A stretch of 35,347 nt of DNA from Actinotalea subterranea (GTDB lineage: Bacteria > Actinomycetota > Actinomycetes > Actinomycetales > Cellulomonadaceae): NCBI RefSeq assembly GCF_008364845.1, contig NZ_VTTP01000016.1, forward strand, positions 1 to 35,347. The letters are read 5' to 3'. A program made the position numbers and the translations under genes. Below the pieces are notes generated by a model, which was not told where the DNA came from, did not search any database, and worked only from the letters and a program-made list of their open reading frames with translations. Shown in pieces: positions 19,386 through 27,677 of this stretch (positions are counted from its first letter, which is position 1; each line of letters begins with the position of its first letter).

Positions 19386-20299
19386 CGGGTCGAGCGACCT
19401 CGCAGTGCCCGCAGCGGGGCGGTGACACGCCAGGAGATCGTCTGGCGCATGGCCTCGATCTCGCGCCGCAGGGCGTCGACCTCGGCGGCGGAGGCGCCCC
19501 CGCGCTGCGCCTGCCGCGCCCAGCCCTCGAGGGCCACGGAGCGCCAGCGGAGCACGTCCGCGAGCAGCTCGTTGCGCTCGAGGCGCGAGTCGCGGGACGC
19601 GCGTGTCTCGTACACGTCGTGCGGGCACGCGGGGTAGGCGAGCTTGGCCGCGAGGGCCTCGGCGTGCTCCTTCGCGACGTAGAAGCGGGAGAGGCCGTCG
19701 AACAGGCAGAACTCGTAACCCGCGTCCAGCAGGACGGGCTCCCACTCCTCGTGGGTCGGCGCGGCGCTGAGGGGGGACGTCGCCTCGACGACGAGGACCC
19801 AGGGGCGCCAGACGCCGAGGTCGATGCTCGCGAGGACCCTGGCCTCGGCGCCCTCGACGTCGACCGTCATGAAGTGGATGGGGTCCTCGGGGGACAGGTG
19901 CTCGGCGAGCACGGCGTCGAGGCGCCGTGCGGGCACCTCGATGTCCTGGTGCTCCCAGCCGGCGGTGCCGTGCCTGTCGCTGACCGAGTCGACGAGCGTG
20001 GAGAGCCCGGTCCCCGGGATCTCGTGCAACGTGACTGTCTCGACGTCGTCGTCCGTGATGGCCGCCTCGACGAGGGTGTCCCGGGGGCGCTCGGCGCGGT
20101 GCATCTCGGCGAAGCCGGGCACGGGCTCGATGGTGACGCCGCTCCAGCCGTGCTCGTAGAAGCCCCGGCTGACGGACATCTCGCTCGGGTGGTTGGCCCC
20201 TACCTCGACGTAGCGACCCGCGTCGACGGACCCCAGTGCCCGCCACAGGACGACGTCCTCGCCGGTCTGGGCATAGGAGATGAACACGGGATCGGGCAC
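19382..20299 (-). CDS. FkbM-family methyltransferase with SWR tail
   Basis: Predicted SAM-dependent O-methyltransferase acting on a sugar or carrier-linked glycan. The 305-residue product starts FISYAQTGEDVVLWRAL, the usual N-terminal signature of this FkbM subclass, then YVEVGANHPSEMSVSRGFYE (SAM motif I), GVTIEPVPG and FMTVDVEGAEARVLASID. Residues from about 240 on are charged and helical (RLERNELLADVLRWR, AAEVDALRREIEAM) and end in TISWRVTAPLRALRGR, the tail shared with the two other FkbM proteins here. The GTG at 20299 is preferred: the only upstream in-frame alternatives add non-homologous sequence. It has no ribosome binding site, but TATGCT ends 7 bases upstream, which suggests a leaderless transcript. 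It is the first gene of a three-gene unit linked by ATGA overlaps. Confidence 0.82.
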   Translation of the reverse strand: MPDPVFISYAQTGEDVVLWRALGSVDAGRYVEVGANHPSEMSVSRGFYEHGWSGVTIEPVPGFAEMHRAERPRDTLVEAAITDDDVETVTLHEIPGTGLSTLVDSVSDRHGTAGWEHQDIEVPARRLDAVLAEHLSPEDPIHFMTVDVEGAEARVLASIDLGVWRPWVLVVEATSPLSAAPTHEEWEPVLLDAGYEFCLFDGLSRFYVAKEHAEALAAKLAYPACPHDVYETRASRDSRLERNELLADVLRWRSVALEGWARQAQRGGASAAEVDALRREIEAMRQTISWRVTAPLRALRGRSTR

Positions 20300-20305
20300 C
20301 GGGAC

Positions 20306-20311
20306 AGCATA
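20306..20311 (-). promoter_or_regulatory. Possible leaderless promoter -10 box for the FkbM-GT4-GT4 unit
   Basis: On the minus strand TATGCT reads TANNNT and is followed by six bases and then the GTG start at 20299. That places the expected transcription start on the first base of the start codon. The gene lacks a ribosome binding site, which fits a leaderless mRNA, a common arrangement in actinobacteria. No clear -35 box is seen. Confidence 0.4.
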
Positions 20312-20363
20312 GGGCGAACGACGGGCGCGGACCGGTCGACCGCCCGCTGGGCCCTCGCCCCGG

Positions 20364-20369
20364 TAGGGT
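20364..20369 (+). promoter_or_regulatory. Possible -10 box for the GMD operon
   Basis: TAGGGT matches the actinobacterial -10 pattern and lies 34 bases before the ATG of the first GMD gene, pointing rightward from the divergent interval at 20300-20403. The same hexamer occurs on the minus strand upstream of the gene starting at 27334. No clear -35 box. Confidence 0.35.
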
Positions 20370-20403
20370 GACGTGACACCACTCGCTAGACGTCTGAGGA
20401 ACC

Positions 20404-21390
20404 ATGGCGCGCGCACTCATCACCGGCATCACCGGCCAGGACGGCCTGTACCTCTCCGAGCTCCTGCTCTCCAAGGGCTACGAGGTCTACGGGCTGATCC
20501 GCGGGCAGAACAACCCCAAGCTGGACCTGGTCCGTCGCACGGTGCCGGAGGTCAAGCTCCTCACGGGCGACCTGACGGACCTGTCGAGCCTCCTGCGGGC
20601 GCTCGAGACCGCGCGCCCGGACGAGGTGTACAACCTCGGCGCCATCTCGTTCGTCGCGTACTCGTGGGAGAACGCGATGCTCACGAGCGACGTCACGGGC
20701 AAGGGGGTGCTCAACATCCTCGAGGCCGTGCGTCTGTACTCGCACGACGAGCCGGGCAAGGTGCGGTTCTACCAGGCGTCCTCGTCCGAGATGTTCGGCA
20801 AGGTGCAGGAGGTGCCGCAGCGCGAGTCGACCCTGCTGTGGCCGCGCTCGCCCTACGGCGTCGCGAAGGTCTTCGGGCACTACATGACGATCAACTACCG
20901 CGAGTCCTACGGGATGCACGCGTCCTCGGGCATCCTCTTCAACCACGAGTCGCCGCGCCGCGGGCCGGAGTTCGTCACCCGCAAGGTGAGCCAGGCGGTC
21001 GCTCGCATCAAGCTCGGGCTGCAGGACGAGATCGTCATGGGCAACCTGGACGCCAAGCGCGACTGGGGCTTCGCGGGCGACTACGTCGAGGCGATGTGGC
21101 GCATGCTCCAGCAGGACACGGCGGACGACTACGTGGTGTCGACCGGGGAGACGCACTCCATCAAGGAGCTGCTCGACGCCGCGTTCGGCGTCGTCGGCAT
21201 AGACGACTGGGCGCCCTACGTCAAGCAGGACCCGCGGTTCATGCGACCGGCCGAGGTCGAGCTGCTCATCGGTGACTCGTCCAAGGCCCGCACGGTTCTC
21301 GGCTGGGAGCCCCAGGTCAGCTTCACGCAGCTCGTTCAGATGATGGTCGAGAACGACATCGACGAGCAGCGCGCCCAGGCCGGAAGGTAG
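20404..21390 (+). CDS. gmd: GDP-mannose 4,6-dehydratase
   Basis: Converts GDP-D-mannose to GDP-4-keto-6-deoxy-D-mannose, the branch point to GDP-L-fucose, GDP-D-rhamnose and related sugars. The 328-residue product carries ITGITGQDG (NADP-binding), [17 protein letters not shown] with S127 and E129 at the positions of E. coli T132 and E134, Y151xxxK155, [15 protein letters not shown] and [20 protein letters not shown]. The Thr-to-Ser change is conservative, and the length fits the shorter GMD subclass. GAGGA precedes the ATG. It is followed after three bases by a GMD paralog and then by a glycosyltransferase. A GDP-fucose-synthase-like gene 6 kb downstream could take its product on. Confidence 0.93.
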   Translation: MARALITGITGQDGLYLSELLLSKGYEVYGLIRGQNNPKLDLVRRTVPEVKLLTGDLTDLSSLLRALETARPDEVYNLGAISFVAYSWENAMLTSDVTGKGVLNILEAVRLYSHDEPGKVRFYQASSSEMFGKVQEVPQRESTLLWPRSPYGVAKVFGHYMTINYRESYGMHASSGILFNHESPRRGPEFVTRKVSQAVARIKLGLQDEIVMGNLDAKRDWGFAGDYVEAMWRMLQQDTADDYVVSTGETHSIKELLDAAFGVVGIDDWAPYVKQDPRFMRPAEVELLIGDSSKARTVLGWEPQVSFTQLVQMMVENDIDEQRAQAGR

Positions 21391-21393
21391 GAC

Positions 21394-22371
21394 GTGCCCC
21401 GGGTATTCATCACCGGGATCACCGGTCAGGACGGGGGATACCTCGCCGAGCAGATGCTCGCCGAGGGGGCCGAGGTGCACGGCCTCGTGCACGCGGAGGA
21501 CGGGACGGCGGCGGCGTTCCGCGCCGCCCATCCAGAGGTGCACCTCCACCACGGCGACCTCGCGGACGCCACAGGTCTACGTTCCCTCGTGAACGAGATC
21601 GAGCCGGACGAGCTGTTCAACTTCGCGGGCATCAGCTCCGTCGCGTACTCGTGGGAGCACCCGATCGTGACGGCGGAGCTCAGCGGCGTTGCAGCTGCGG
21701 TGCTCTTCCAGGCCGCGCTTCAGGTCCAGGACCGCACGGGCCGTCGCGTCGCATGCGTCCAGGCCAGCAGCTCGGAGATCTTCGGAAACGCGCCGTCGTG
21801 GCCCCAGAACGAGGGCACGCCGGTCGACCCGGTCTCGCCCTACGGCGCGGCCAAGGCGTACGCGCACCACATGGCGGGCGTCTACCGAGGCAAGGGCCTG
21901 CACGTCGCGAGCTGCATCCTCTTCAACCACGAGTCGCCGCGCCGTCCCACGACGTTCGTGACGCGCAAGATCACGGCCGCGGCGGCGCGGATCGGTGCCG
22001 AGGGCACCGGCATCCTGCGGTTGGGGAACCTCGACGCGCGGCGGGACTGGGGCTGGGCCCCGGACTACGTCGACGCGATGGTGCGCGCCGCCCGGCACAG
22101 CACTGCCGACGACTTCGTGATCGCGACGGGCCAGACGCACACCGTCGCGGAGTTCGCCGAGGCGGCGCTGCGCCGTGCGGGCGTGGGTGACTCGTGGCGT
22201 GACCACGTCGAGGTGGACCCCGAGCTGTTCCGGCCGATCGACACCGCGACGATGGTGGGTGACGCGGCCAAGGCGCGGCGTGAGCTGGGCTGGGCGCCGA
22301 CCGTCCCGTTCGACGAGCTGGTGGGACGGATGGTGGACCACGACGTCGAGCTCCTGAGGGCGTCGGCATGA
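21394..22371 (+). CDS. GDP-mannose 4,6-dehydratase paralog
   Basis: A short-chain dehydrogenase/reductase of 325 residues that keeps nearly all GMD signatures: [19 protein letters not shown] (S126, E128), Y150xxxK154, NHESPRRPTTFVTRK and GNLDARRDWGWAPDYVDAM. It is therefore a GMD-type dehydratase rather than a 4-reductase such as Rmd or Fcl. It differs from its neighbour where GMDs have a basic NADP-binding loop: GLVHAEDGT replaces GLIRGQNN. Cofactor or substrate use may have changed. One known precedent is the GMD-like dehydratases that act on GDP-manno-heptose in other bacteria; that is only an analogy. GTG 21394 has AAGGTAGGA just before it, and the stop overlaps the next start by ATGA. 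Confidence 0.82.
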   Translation: MPRVFITGITGQDGGYLAEQMLAEGAEVHGLVHAEDGTAAAFRAAHPEVHLHHGDLADATGLRSLVNEIEPDELFNFAGISSVAYSWEHPIVTAELSGVAAAVLFQAALQVQDRTGRRVACVQASSSEIFGNAPSWPQNEGTPVDPVSPYGAAKAYAHHMAGVYRGKGLHVASCILFNHESPRRPTTFVTRKITAAAARIGAEGTGILRLGNLDARRDWGWAPDYVDAMVRAARHSTADDFVIATGQTHTVAEFAEAALRRAGVGDSWRDHVEVDPELFRPIDTATMVGDAAKARRELGWAPTVPFDELVGRMVDHDVELLRASA

Positions 22372-24878
22372 GCGCTCGGGACGCCGGAGCAGCCGTCCGG
22401 CCCGGTGTCGTCTCCGTCGTCCTTGTCAACTACAAGGGCGCGTCCGACACCATCACGTGCCTGCGGGCGTTCGAGGACGTCGACTGGCCCGCGGAGCGGC
22501 TTGAGCTCATCGTCGTCGACAACGACTCCCAGGACGGCAGTGCGGAGCAGATCCGTGCGGCCGTCCCGGGTGCGACGGTCGTGGAGTCCGGGTCCAACTC
22601 GGGGTTCGCCGGGGGCTGCAACCTCGGAGTCGCGCACGCGACGGGGGAGTACGTCGCGTTCATCAACAACGACGCCAAGCCCGGCCGCACGTGGATCTCG
22701 GCTGCCGTGGCGGAGCTCGAGCAGGACCCGACCATCGGCTCGGTCGCGTCGAAGGTCCTGGACTGGGACGGCGGGCTCATCGACTACGTCGACGGGTCGC
22801 TGACCTGGTTCGGCATGGGCTACAAGCGCGAGGTCGAGAAGCCCGACGCCGGCCAGTGGGACGTCGCCAAGGACGTCCTGTTCGGCACGGGTGCAGCGAT
22901 GTTCGTGCGCGCCGAGCTGTACCGCGAGGTCGGCGGCTTCGACGAACGTTTCTTCATGTTCTACGAGGACGTGGACCTCGGGTGGCGGCTTAACCTGCTC
23001 GGCCACCGCGTCCGCTACGTGCCCGGCTCGGTGGCGTTCCACAAGCACCACGTGACCATGAAGAAGTTCGGCAACTTCCGCGAGAGTTACCTGCTCGAGC
23101 GCAACGCGCTGCTGACGATGTACAAGAACTACGACGACGTCTCGCTCGCCAAGGCGCTGCCGGCCGCGATGGCGCTCGCCGTGCGGCGTTCGGTCGCGCG
23201 CACGGGGGTCGACGCGACGGCCCTCGACCTGCAGCGCTCCCCGGGCGGGGACGACGTGGGCACGCTCGAGATCCCCAAGATGGCCCTGACCGGGCCGTAC
23301 GCGATCGACTACTTCGTCGAGCAGCTCCCGAGCCTCCTCCAGACGCGCCGCGAGCTGCAGGGACGGCGCCGACGCAGCGACCGGGACCTGTTCCCGCTGT
23401 TCCGCGAGTCCATCGAGCCGGCCTACGGGATGCCCGAGTACCTGGCGGCGCACGACGTGCTCGTCCAGGCGTTCGGCATCGAGGAGCACTTCCGCGCGCG
23501 TCACCGCATCCTCGTCGTGACCGGCGAGCCGCTGCTCGAGCGGATGGCGGGCCCCGCCATCCGTGCGTGGGAGATCGCGAAGGCCCTCGCGCCTGAGCAC
23601 GACGTGCGGCTCGTGTCGACGGCCGGCGCGCAGCGCGCGGGCGACGGCTTCGCTGTCGAGTACGCGGCGGGCACGGGTCTGCGTGAGCCGACCGACTGGG
23701 CCGACGTGATCATCTTCCAGGGGTTCCTGCTCGAGACGGCCCCGTGGATCAAGGCGAGCTCGAAGGTGGTCATCGCCGACATCTACGACCCGATGCACCT
23801 CGAGCAGCTCGAGCAGGCCAAGGACCTCGGCCCGGACGGCCGGGCCAACGCCCTGCGGGTCACCACGCACGCGCTCAACGAGCAGCTGAGGCGTGCGGAC
23901 TTCCTGCTGTGCGCGTCGGACAAGCAGCGGGACTTCTGGCTCGGCCAGCTCGCGGGCCAGGGACGTGTGAGCCCGGCCGTGTACGACGAGGACGCGAACC
24001 TCGACAACCTGCTCGCGGTCGTCCCGTTCGGCATCGAGGACACGGCGCCCGTGCAGCGCCGGCACGCGATCAAGGGCGCCGTCCCGGGCATCGGGGCCGA
24101 CGACAAGGTCGTGATCTGGGGCGGTGGCATCTACAACTGGTTCGACCCGCTGAGCCTCGTCCGGGCGATCGGCCGGCTCGCGGAGCGCCACCCCGACGTC
24201 CGGCTGTTCTTCATGGGCCTCAAGCACCCGAACCCCGGCGTCCCTGACATGCGCATCGCGTGGGAGACCCGGCAGCTCGCGGACGAGCTGGGTCTCACGG
24301 GCACCCACGTGTTCTTCAACGAGGGCTGGGTCCCCTACACGGAGCGCGCGGACTACCTGCTCGACGCGGACGTGGGCGTCTCGACGCACTTCCAGCACGT
24401 CGAGACCGCGTTCAGCTTCCGTACGCGCATCCTCGACTACCTGTGGGCGTCGCTGCCGATCGTCGCGACCGACGGCGACACGTTCGGCGGTCTCATCCGA
24501 GAGCTCGGGCTGGGCCGCGCGGTGCCGCCCGAGGACGTCGACGCGCTCGAGGTCGCCCTCGAGGAGATGCTCTACGACGCGGAGGCCCGCGCCGTCGCCG
24601 TCGAGGCCGTCCAGGCCCTCGCCGGTAGCTACGTGTGGTCCAAGGCCCTTGCGCCGCTCGTGGAGTTCTGCCGTCACCCGAAGCGCGCTGCGGACCTCGC
24701 GGTCGAGGCCGCGCCGGTGCAGACCGGGCGACGTCGGCGCAGCGGCCCCCGGCCGAGCGTCAAGGCGGACCTCGCGCTCGCCAAGGGCTACCTGCGCGCC
24801 GGAGGCGTGCGTGAGGTGACCCGCCGGGCGACCGGGCGCGTCCGGCGCGTCCTCGGGTCAGGGCCGCAGCAGGGCTGA
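22368..24878 (+). CDS. Bifunctional glycosyltransferase, GT2-GT4 fusion
   Basis: An 836-residue protein with two glycosyltransferase modules. Residues 15 to about 300 are a rhamnosyl/galactofuranosyl-type GT2: VVLVNYKG, VVDNDSQDGS, NSGFAGGCNLGV, FINNDAKP (N100, N101, D102) and FFMFYEDVDLGWRLN with E200, D201 and D203 in the typical catalytic block. Residues from about 377 to 780 are a GT-B domain of the GT4 type: RILVVTGEPLLERMAGPAIRA, VIADIYDP, KVVIWGGGIYNWFDPLS and FSFRTRILDYLWASLPIVATDGD. The basic C-terminus may bind membrane. Fusion implies two consecutive sugar additions by one polypeptide. The GT2 half fits a 6-deoxyhexose or furanose donor, which suits the dTDP and GDP-6-deoxysugar genes nearby (inference). 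ATGA overlap with the upstream GMD paralog. Confidence 0.88.
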   Translation: MSARDAGAAVRPGVVSVVLVNYKGASDTITCLRAFEDVDWPAERLELIVVDNDSQDGSAEQIRAAVPGATVVESGSNSGFAGGCNLGVAHATGEYVAFINNDAKPGRTWISAAVAELEQDPTIGSVASKVLDWDGGLIDYVDGSLTWFGMGYKREVEKPDAGQWDVAKDVLFGTGAAMFVRAELYREVGGFDERFFMFYEDVDLGWRLNLLGHRVRYVPGSVAFHKHHVTMKKFGNFRESYLLERNALLTMYKNYDDVSLAKALPAAMALAVRRSVARTGVDATALDLQRSPGGDDVGTLEIPKMALTGPYAIDYFVEQLPSLLQTRRELQGRRRRSDRDLFPLFRESIEPAYGMPEYLAAHDVLVQAFGIEEHFRARHRILVVTGEPLLERMAGPAIRAWEIAKALAPEHDVRLVSTAGAQRAGDGFAVEYAAGTGLREPTDWADVIIFQGFLLETAPWIKASSKVVIADIYDPMHLEQLEQAKDLGPDGRANALRVTTHALNEQLRRADFLLCASDKQRDFWLGQLAGQGRVSPAVYDEDANLDNLLAVVPFGIEDTAPVQRRHAIKGAVPGIGADDKVVIWGGGIYNWFDPLSLVRAIGRLAERHPDVRLFFMGLKHPNPGVPDMRIAWETRQLADELGLTGTHVFFNEGWVPYTERADYLLDADVGVSTHFQHVETAFSFRTRILDYLWASLPIVATDGDTFGGLIRELGLGRAVPPEDVDALEVALEEMLYDAEARAVAVEAVQALAGSYVWSKALAPLVEFCRHPKRAADLAVEAAPVQTGRRRRSGPRPSVKADLALAKGYLRAGGVREVTRRATGRVRRVLGSGPQQG

Positions 24879-24886
24879 CGTCAGCC
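24873..24886. repeat. 14-bp palindrome holding the stop codons of two convergent genes
   Basis: GGCTGACGTCAGCC is a perfect palindrome. The plus-strand gene's TGA occupies 24876-24878 and the minus-strand gene's TGA occupies 24883-24881, in symmetric positions. Only two bases separate the two coding regions, and no longer terminator is present. Confidence 0.75.
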
Positions 24887-27334
24887 GAGGCTGTCGCGGG
24901 CCTGGCGGGCGGCTCGGTGCAGTCGCGTGGCGACGGTGAGGCGCGAGCGGGCACGCCGGCGTGAGGCGGTCTCCGCGAGCCGCGCGACGATACGTCGGCC
25001 CGCGGCCTCGGGCGAGTGGATCGTCGCGATGTCGGCCGCCGCGCGCGCACCACGCGCCGCAGCGACCTCCGGCTGGTCGACGACCGTGCGCATGAACGCT
25101 GCGGCCGCGTCCAGGTCGGGCTCGGCCCAGACGGAGCCGGCCGGGTAGGGCTCGGCGCCGTCCGGGATGCGGGTGGGCGTCGACGGCACGAGGAAGCTGT
25201 TCTCGGGCGTCATGAACTGCAGGTTGCCGCTGTAGCCGGTGGCGATCACGGGCTTGCCCCACGCCATCGCCTCGGCCATCGTCAGGCCGAGCCCCTCGGA
25301 TCTGTGCAGCGAGACGTAGCAGTCGCAGAGTGCGACCAGGGCGTCCCGCTCGGCCGCGTCGAGGTACTGCTCGAGGAGGAGCACGTCCGGTGTGCGTGCG
25401 GCGCGTAGCCGGAGGCGCTCGGCCTCCGCGGGGCGCTTGTCCGCGTTGATGGACTTGAGCACGAGGACGGGGCCCTCACCTGGTGCGAAGGCACGCGAGA
25501 AGGCGTCGAGGAGGCCGAGCGGATTCTTGCGCTCCGCCGTGCTGAGGTAGTCGAACGAGAAGAGGAACAGGGGCCGGTCGGGCAGGCCGAGGTCGCCCCG
25601 CGTGAGCTGTGGCTCGGGCCCGCGCTGGGGCAGCGGGGGCGTGATCGTGGCGACGGGCACGGGGGAGTGCGGCTCGATGGCCCGCCGGACGAAGTCCGTG
25701 GCGACCCATACCTCGTCGACAGCGGCGAACCCGCCGTGCTGGGACGCTGGGAAGTCCTCGACCTCCCAGTACCACATGCCGATGCGGAAGCTGCGTGCCA
25801 GCATGTCCGGCACCGACGCCGCGACCGAGGGGGTGAGGTCGGCGTTGACGCAGATGATGCTCGTGTCGAACCGCGCCTCCGGAGCGACGCGGTCCCCCTC
25901 CGCGGCGGGCCTCTGCCGGCTCGCGAGGTGCCGGTCCACCGAGACAGTCGCATGTGGGACGTCCGCAGCACGCAGCGCGCTGACCATGAGGCGTGCCGAC
26001 TCCCCGATGCCGAGCTCGCCGCGCAGGTAGCCGATCACGTTGACGCCGCGGGCGGGCCGGCCGGCGGCCGGCGGAGCAGGCTCCGGGAGCGCGCTCAGCG
26101 CGGCATCGACGAGCGCCCGCGGGTACTCCTCGGTGCGGCCGTGGGTGCGCACCCATGCCAGGAACCCCTCGGTACCCGGACCGGGTACGGCGGGGAACGC
26201 CTGCTGCAGGTCGGGACGGGTGCGATAGATCGCCAGAAGGTACCTGCCCGGTCCGCCGTCCGGGGCCGCGTCGGTCAGCCACGTACGCAGGGCCTCAGCA
26301 TCGTGGGGGTCGAACGGGTCGGGTGCACCTGACCGGTCGTCCCCCAGCGCGTCGCCGTAGAGCGCGCGGATCGCTGCGTCGAGCGGCACGCCGAGCGACG
26401 TGGTGAGCAGGTCCCACGGCCCGACGCCTCGTCGGGTCGTGCGCGCGTCCGTGGCGACGTCGTGCGCGACCGCGTCGACAAGGCTGGCGAGCGCGAGGTG
26501 GTCGCTGAGGCGCCCGCGGGGATCGCGCGGCGTGTCCGCGTCCAGGAGCCACGGCGCCGTGGGGTCCCAGGCGGAGAGGTCAAGCGCATCGACGGGACGG
26601 CCGTCGAGCACAAGACCATCGACCTCGACGCCAGGCGTCGGCTCCAGCACCGAGCTCGACGCGAGGTTCCACGCGGAGAGCAGGGCCGCGCCTTCACGGA
26701 GCACAGCGTGCTCGACGGCGCTCGCCGCGACGTCGAGCCACTTGCCAGCTCCCGGCGCGCGCCCCGGCGCGGTGGTGCCCCCGGCGCTCGCCCCCTCGGT
26801 GGTCACGGCTCGGCTCCAGAGGCTGCGGAAGCGCTCTTGCGGTCCGCGCAGCGCGAAGAGGGCGGGGCTGTAGGCGCCGTGAAGCGCGAGGTCCGCGGGC
26901 TGCGGCCAGCGATCGGCGTCGTCGGAGGCGGAGTCCACGGACGCGCAGCGCGCGACGAGCGCGACGCCATGACGCGCCGCGGCCTCGAGCAGGGCTGTAG
27001 GCCATTGCAGAAGGAGCACGCCGGGGCGCATCACAAGAACCGTGGCGTCGGTGTCCGTGAGGCCCTCGAAGAGGGCGCCGACCAAGCTCGGGTAGAGCTC
27101 GTCGATGAGGTCTGCGGGCTCGAGCGCCGCGGCCTGAAGGTGAACGGAACGCAGGTCCCACCCGACGTCCGCGATTCCGAGGACGCGCTCTTGACCGACG
27201 GGCGCGTAGCTCCCGTCGACGTCGAGCACGTGGATCGTCGCCGAGGGGATGGCAGGGCCGGCGCGGCGTACGGACGCTCGCGTGAGCTCGACGGAAGGGC
27301 CTGCGCTCACGATGGCGATGTGGATCGAGGCCAT
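24881..27334 (-). CDS. Large GT4-family glycosyltransferase with uncharacterised N-terminal half
   Basis: An 817-residue protein. The C-terminal part from about residue 430 is a GT-B enzyme of the GELGIGESAR subclass: VNVIGYLRGELGIGESARLM (E445), FRIGMWYWEVEDFP, LFLFSFDYLSTAERKNPLGLLDAF and RSEGLGLTMAEAMAWGKPVIATGYSGN with E680. The first 230 residues look like an alpha/beta domain (IHIAIVSAG, ATIHVLDVDG, ATVLVMRPGVLLLQWP) that I cannot assign. Residues of about 330-420 contain DPFDPHDAEALRTWL, YLLAIYRTRPDLQQAFP and GFLAWVRTHGR, a helical module seen in other actinobacterial glycosyltransferases. ATG 27334 has GGAGG six bases upstream; ATG 27340 would sit directly on it. It is a single gene facing the GT2-GT4 gene and has its own upstream region. 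Confidence 0.85.
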   Translation of the reverse strand: MASIHIAIVSAGPSVELTRASVRRAGPAIPSATIHVLDVDGSYAPVGQERVLGIADVGWDLRSVHLQAAALEPADLIDELYPSLVGALFEGLTDTDATVLVMRPGVLLLQWPTALLEAAARHGVALVARCASVDSASDDADRWPQPADLALHGAYSPALFALRGPQERFRSLWSRAVTTEGASAGGTTAPGRAPGAGKWLDVAASAVEHAVLREGAALLSAWNLASSSVLEPTPGVEVDGLVLDGRPVDALDLSAWDPTAPWLLDADTPRDPRGRLSDHLALASLVDAVAHDVATDARTTRRGVGPWDLLTTSLGVPLDAAIRALYGDALGDDRSGAPDPFDPHDAEALRTWLTDAAPDGGPGRYLLAIYRTRPDLQQAFPAVPGPGTEGFLAWVRTHGRTEEYPRALVDAALSALPEPAPPAAGRPARGVNVIGYLRGELGIGESARLMVSALRAADVPHATVSVDRHLASRQRPAAEGDRVAPEARFDTSIICVNADLTPSVAASVPDMLARSFRIGMWYWEVEDFPASQHGGFAAVDEVWVATDFVRRAIEPHSPVPVATITPPLPQRGPEPQLTRGDLGLPDRPLFLFSFDYLSTAERKNPLGLLDAFSRAFAPGEGPVLVLKSINADKRPAEAERLRLRAARTPDVLLLEQYLDAAERDALVALCDCYVSLHRSEGLGLTMAEAMAWGKPVIATGYSGNLQFMTPENSFLVPSTPTRIPDGAEPYPAGSVWAEPDLDAAAAFMRTVVDQPEVAAARGARAAADIATIHSPEAAGRRIVARLAETASRRRARSRLTVATRLHRAARQARDSLG

Positions 27335-27553
27335 GATCATCCTCCATCCCACTGGGTGCCTGCGGGCCGGTGGCGGCTCCCGTCCGACAAGCCACCTCGG
27401 TCGCCAGCACCCTAGCGCGGGGCGAACGAACGGCGTCGTACGTCCTACGTGTCTGCCCGGGGGTGCCCGCATCCGACCGATTTGTGCCTCCGGGGTGCTG
27501 CGGAGCGCCGGCGGCCGTGGGAGCAAGGGCCCGGGGGCGGCACGGAGGGTCGC

Positions 27554-27559
27554 TATACT
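27554..27559 (+). promoter_or_regulatory. Probable -10 box for the Fcl-FkbM-GT operon
   Basis: TATACT is close to the sigma70 -10 consensus and stands out in this GC-rich sequence. It lies 119 bases before the GTG of the Fcl-like gene. The -35 region is not recognisable. Confidence 0.45.
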
Positions 27560-27600
27560 CGGGTGGCTCCGCAACCGCGCACCAGGAGGCACTCGCGGCG

Positions 27601-27666
27601 ATGCACCGATCGCATCGTCCGCAGGTGTGTGCGGCACATCCCGCGGGGGGCAACCGATGGACGTAA
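27601..27666 (+). CDS. Possible 21-residue leader peptide upstream of the Fcl-like gene
   Basis: ATG at 27601 opens a frame that reads MHRSHRPQVCAAHPAGG then NRWT and stops at TAA 27664-27666. AGGAGG lies at 27584-27589, 11 bases before the ATG, a long but usable spacing. The ATG is inside a short hairpin (CGATGC at 27599-27604 with GCATCG at 27612-27617). The TAA overlaps the AAGGGG that serves the Fcl-like gene, so ribosomes ending here could reinitiate at GTG 27678. It is rich in Arg and His but has no run of one codon that would suggest classical attenuation. Its reality is unproven. Confidence 0.25.
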   Translation: MHRSHRPQVCAAHPAGGNRWT

Positions 27667-27677
27667 GGGGCAGTTGC

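Larger units (their letters stand above)
27335..27677. promoter_or_regulatory. Divergent intergenic region with two possible -10 boxes and a leader ORF
   Basis: This 343-base interval separates the GT4 gene (leftward) from the Fcl-like gene (rightward). TAGGGT on the minus strand (plus positions 27409-27414) may drive the GT4 gene. TATACT at 27554-27559 is the best -10 match in the window and points to the Fcl-like gene, giving a leader of about 110 bases. That leader contains a 21-codon ORF at 27601-27666. No -35 boxes are convincing. Confidence 0.4.

Noticed and set aside
22065-24677. 870-codon minus-strand frame opposite the GT2-GT4 gene
   Set aside because: No motif, biased composition, and it runs across a gene junction on the other strand.
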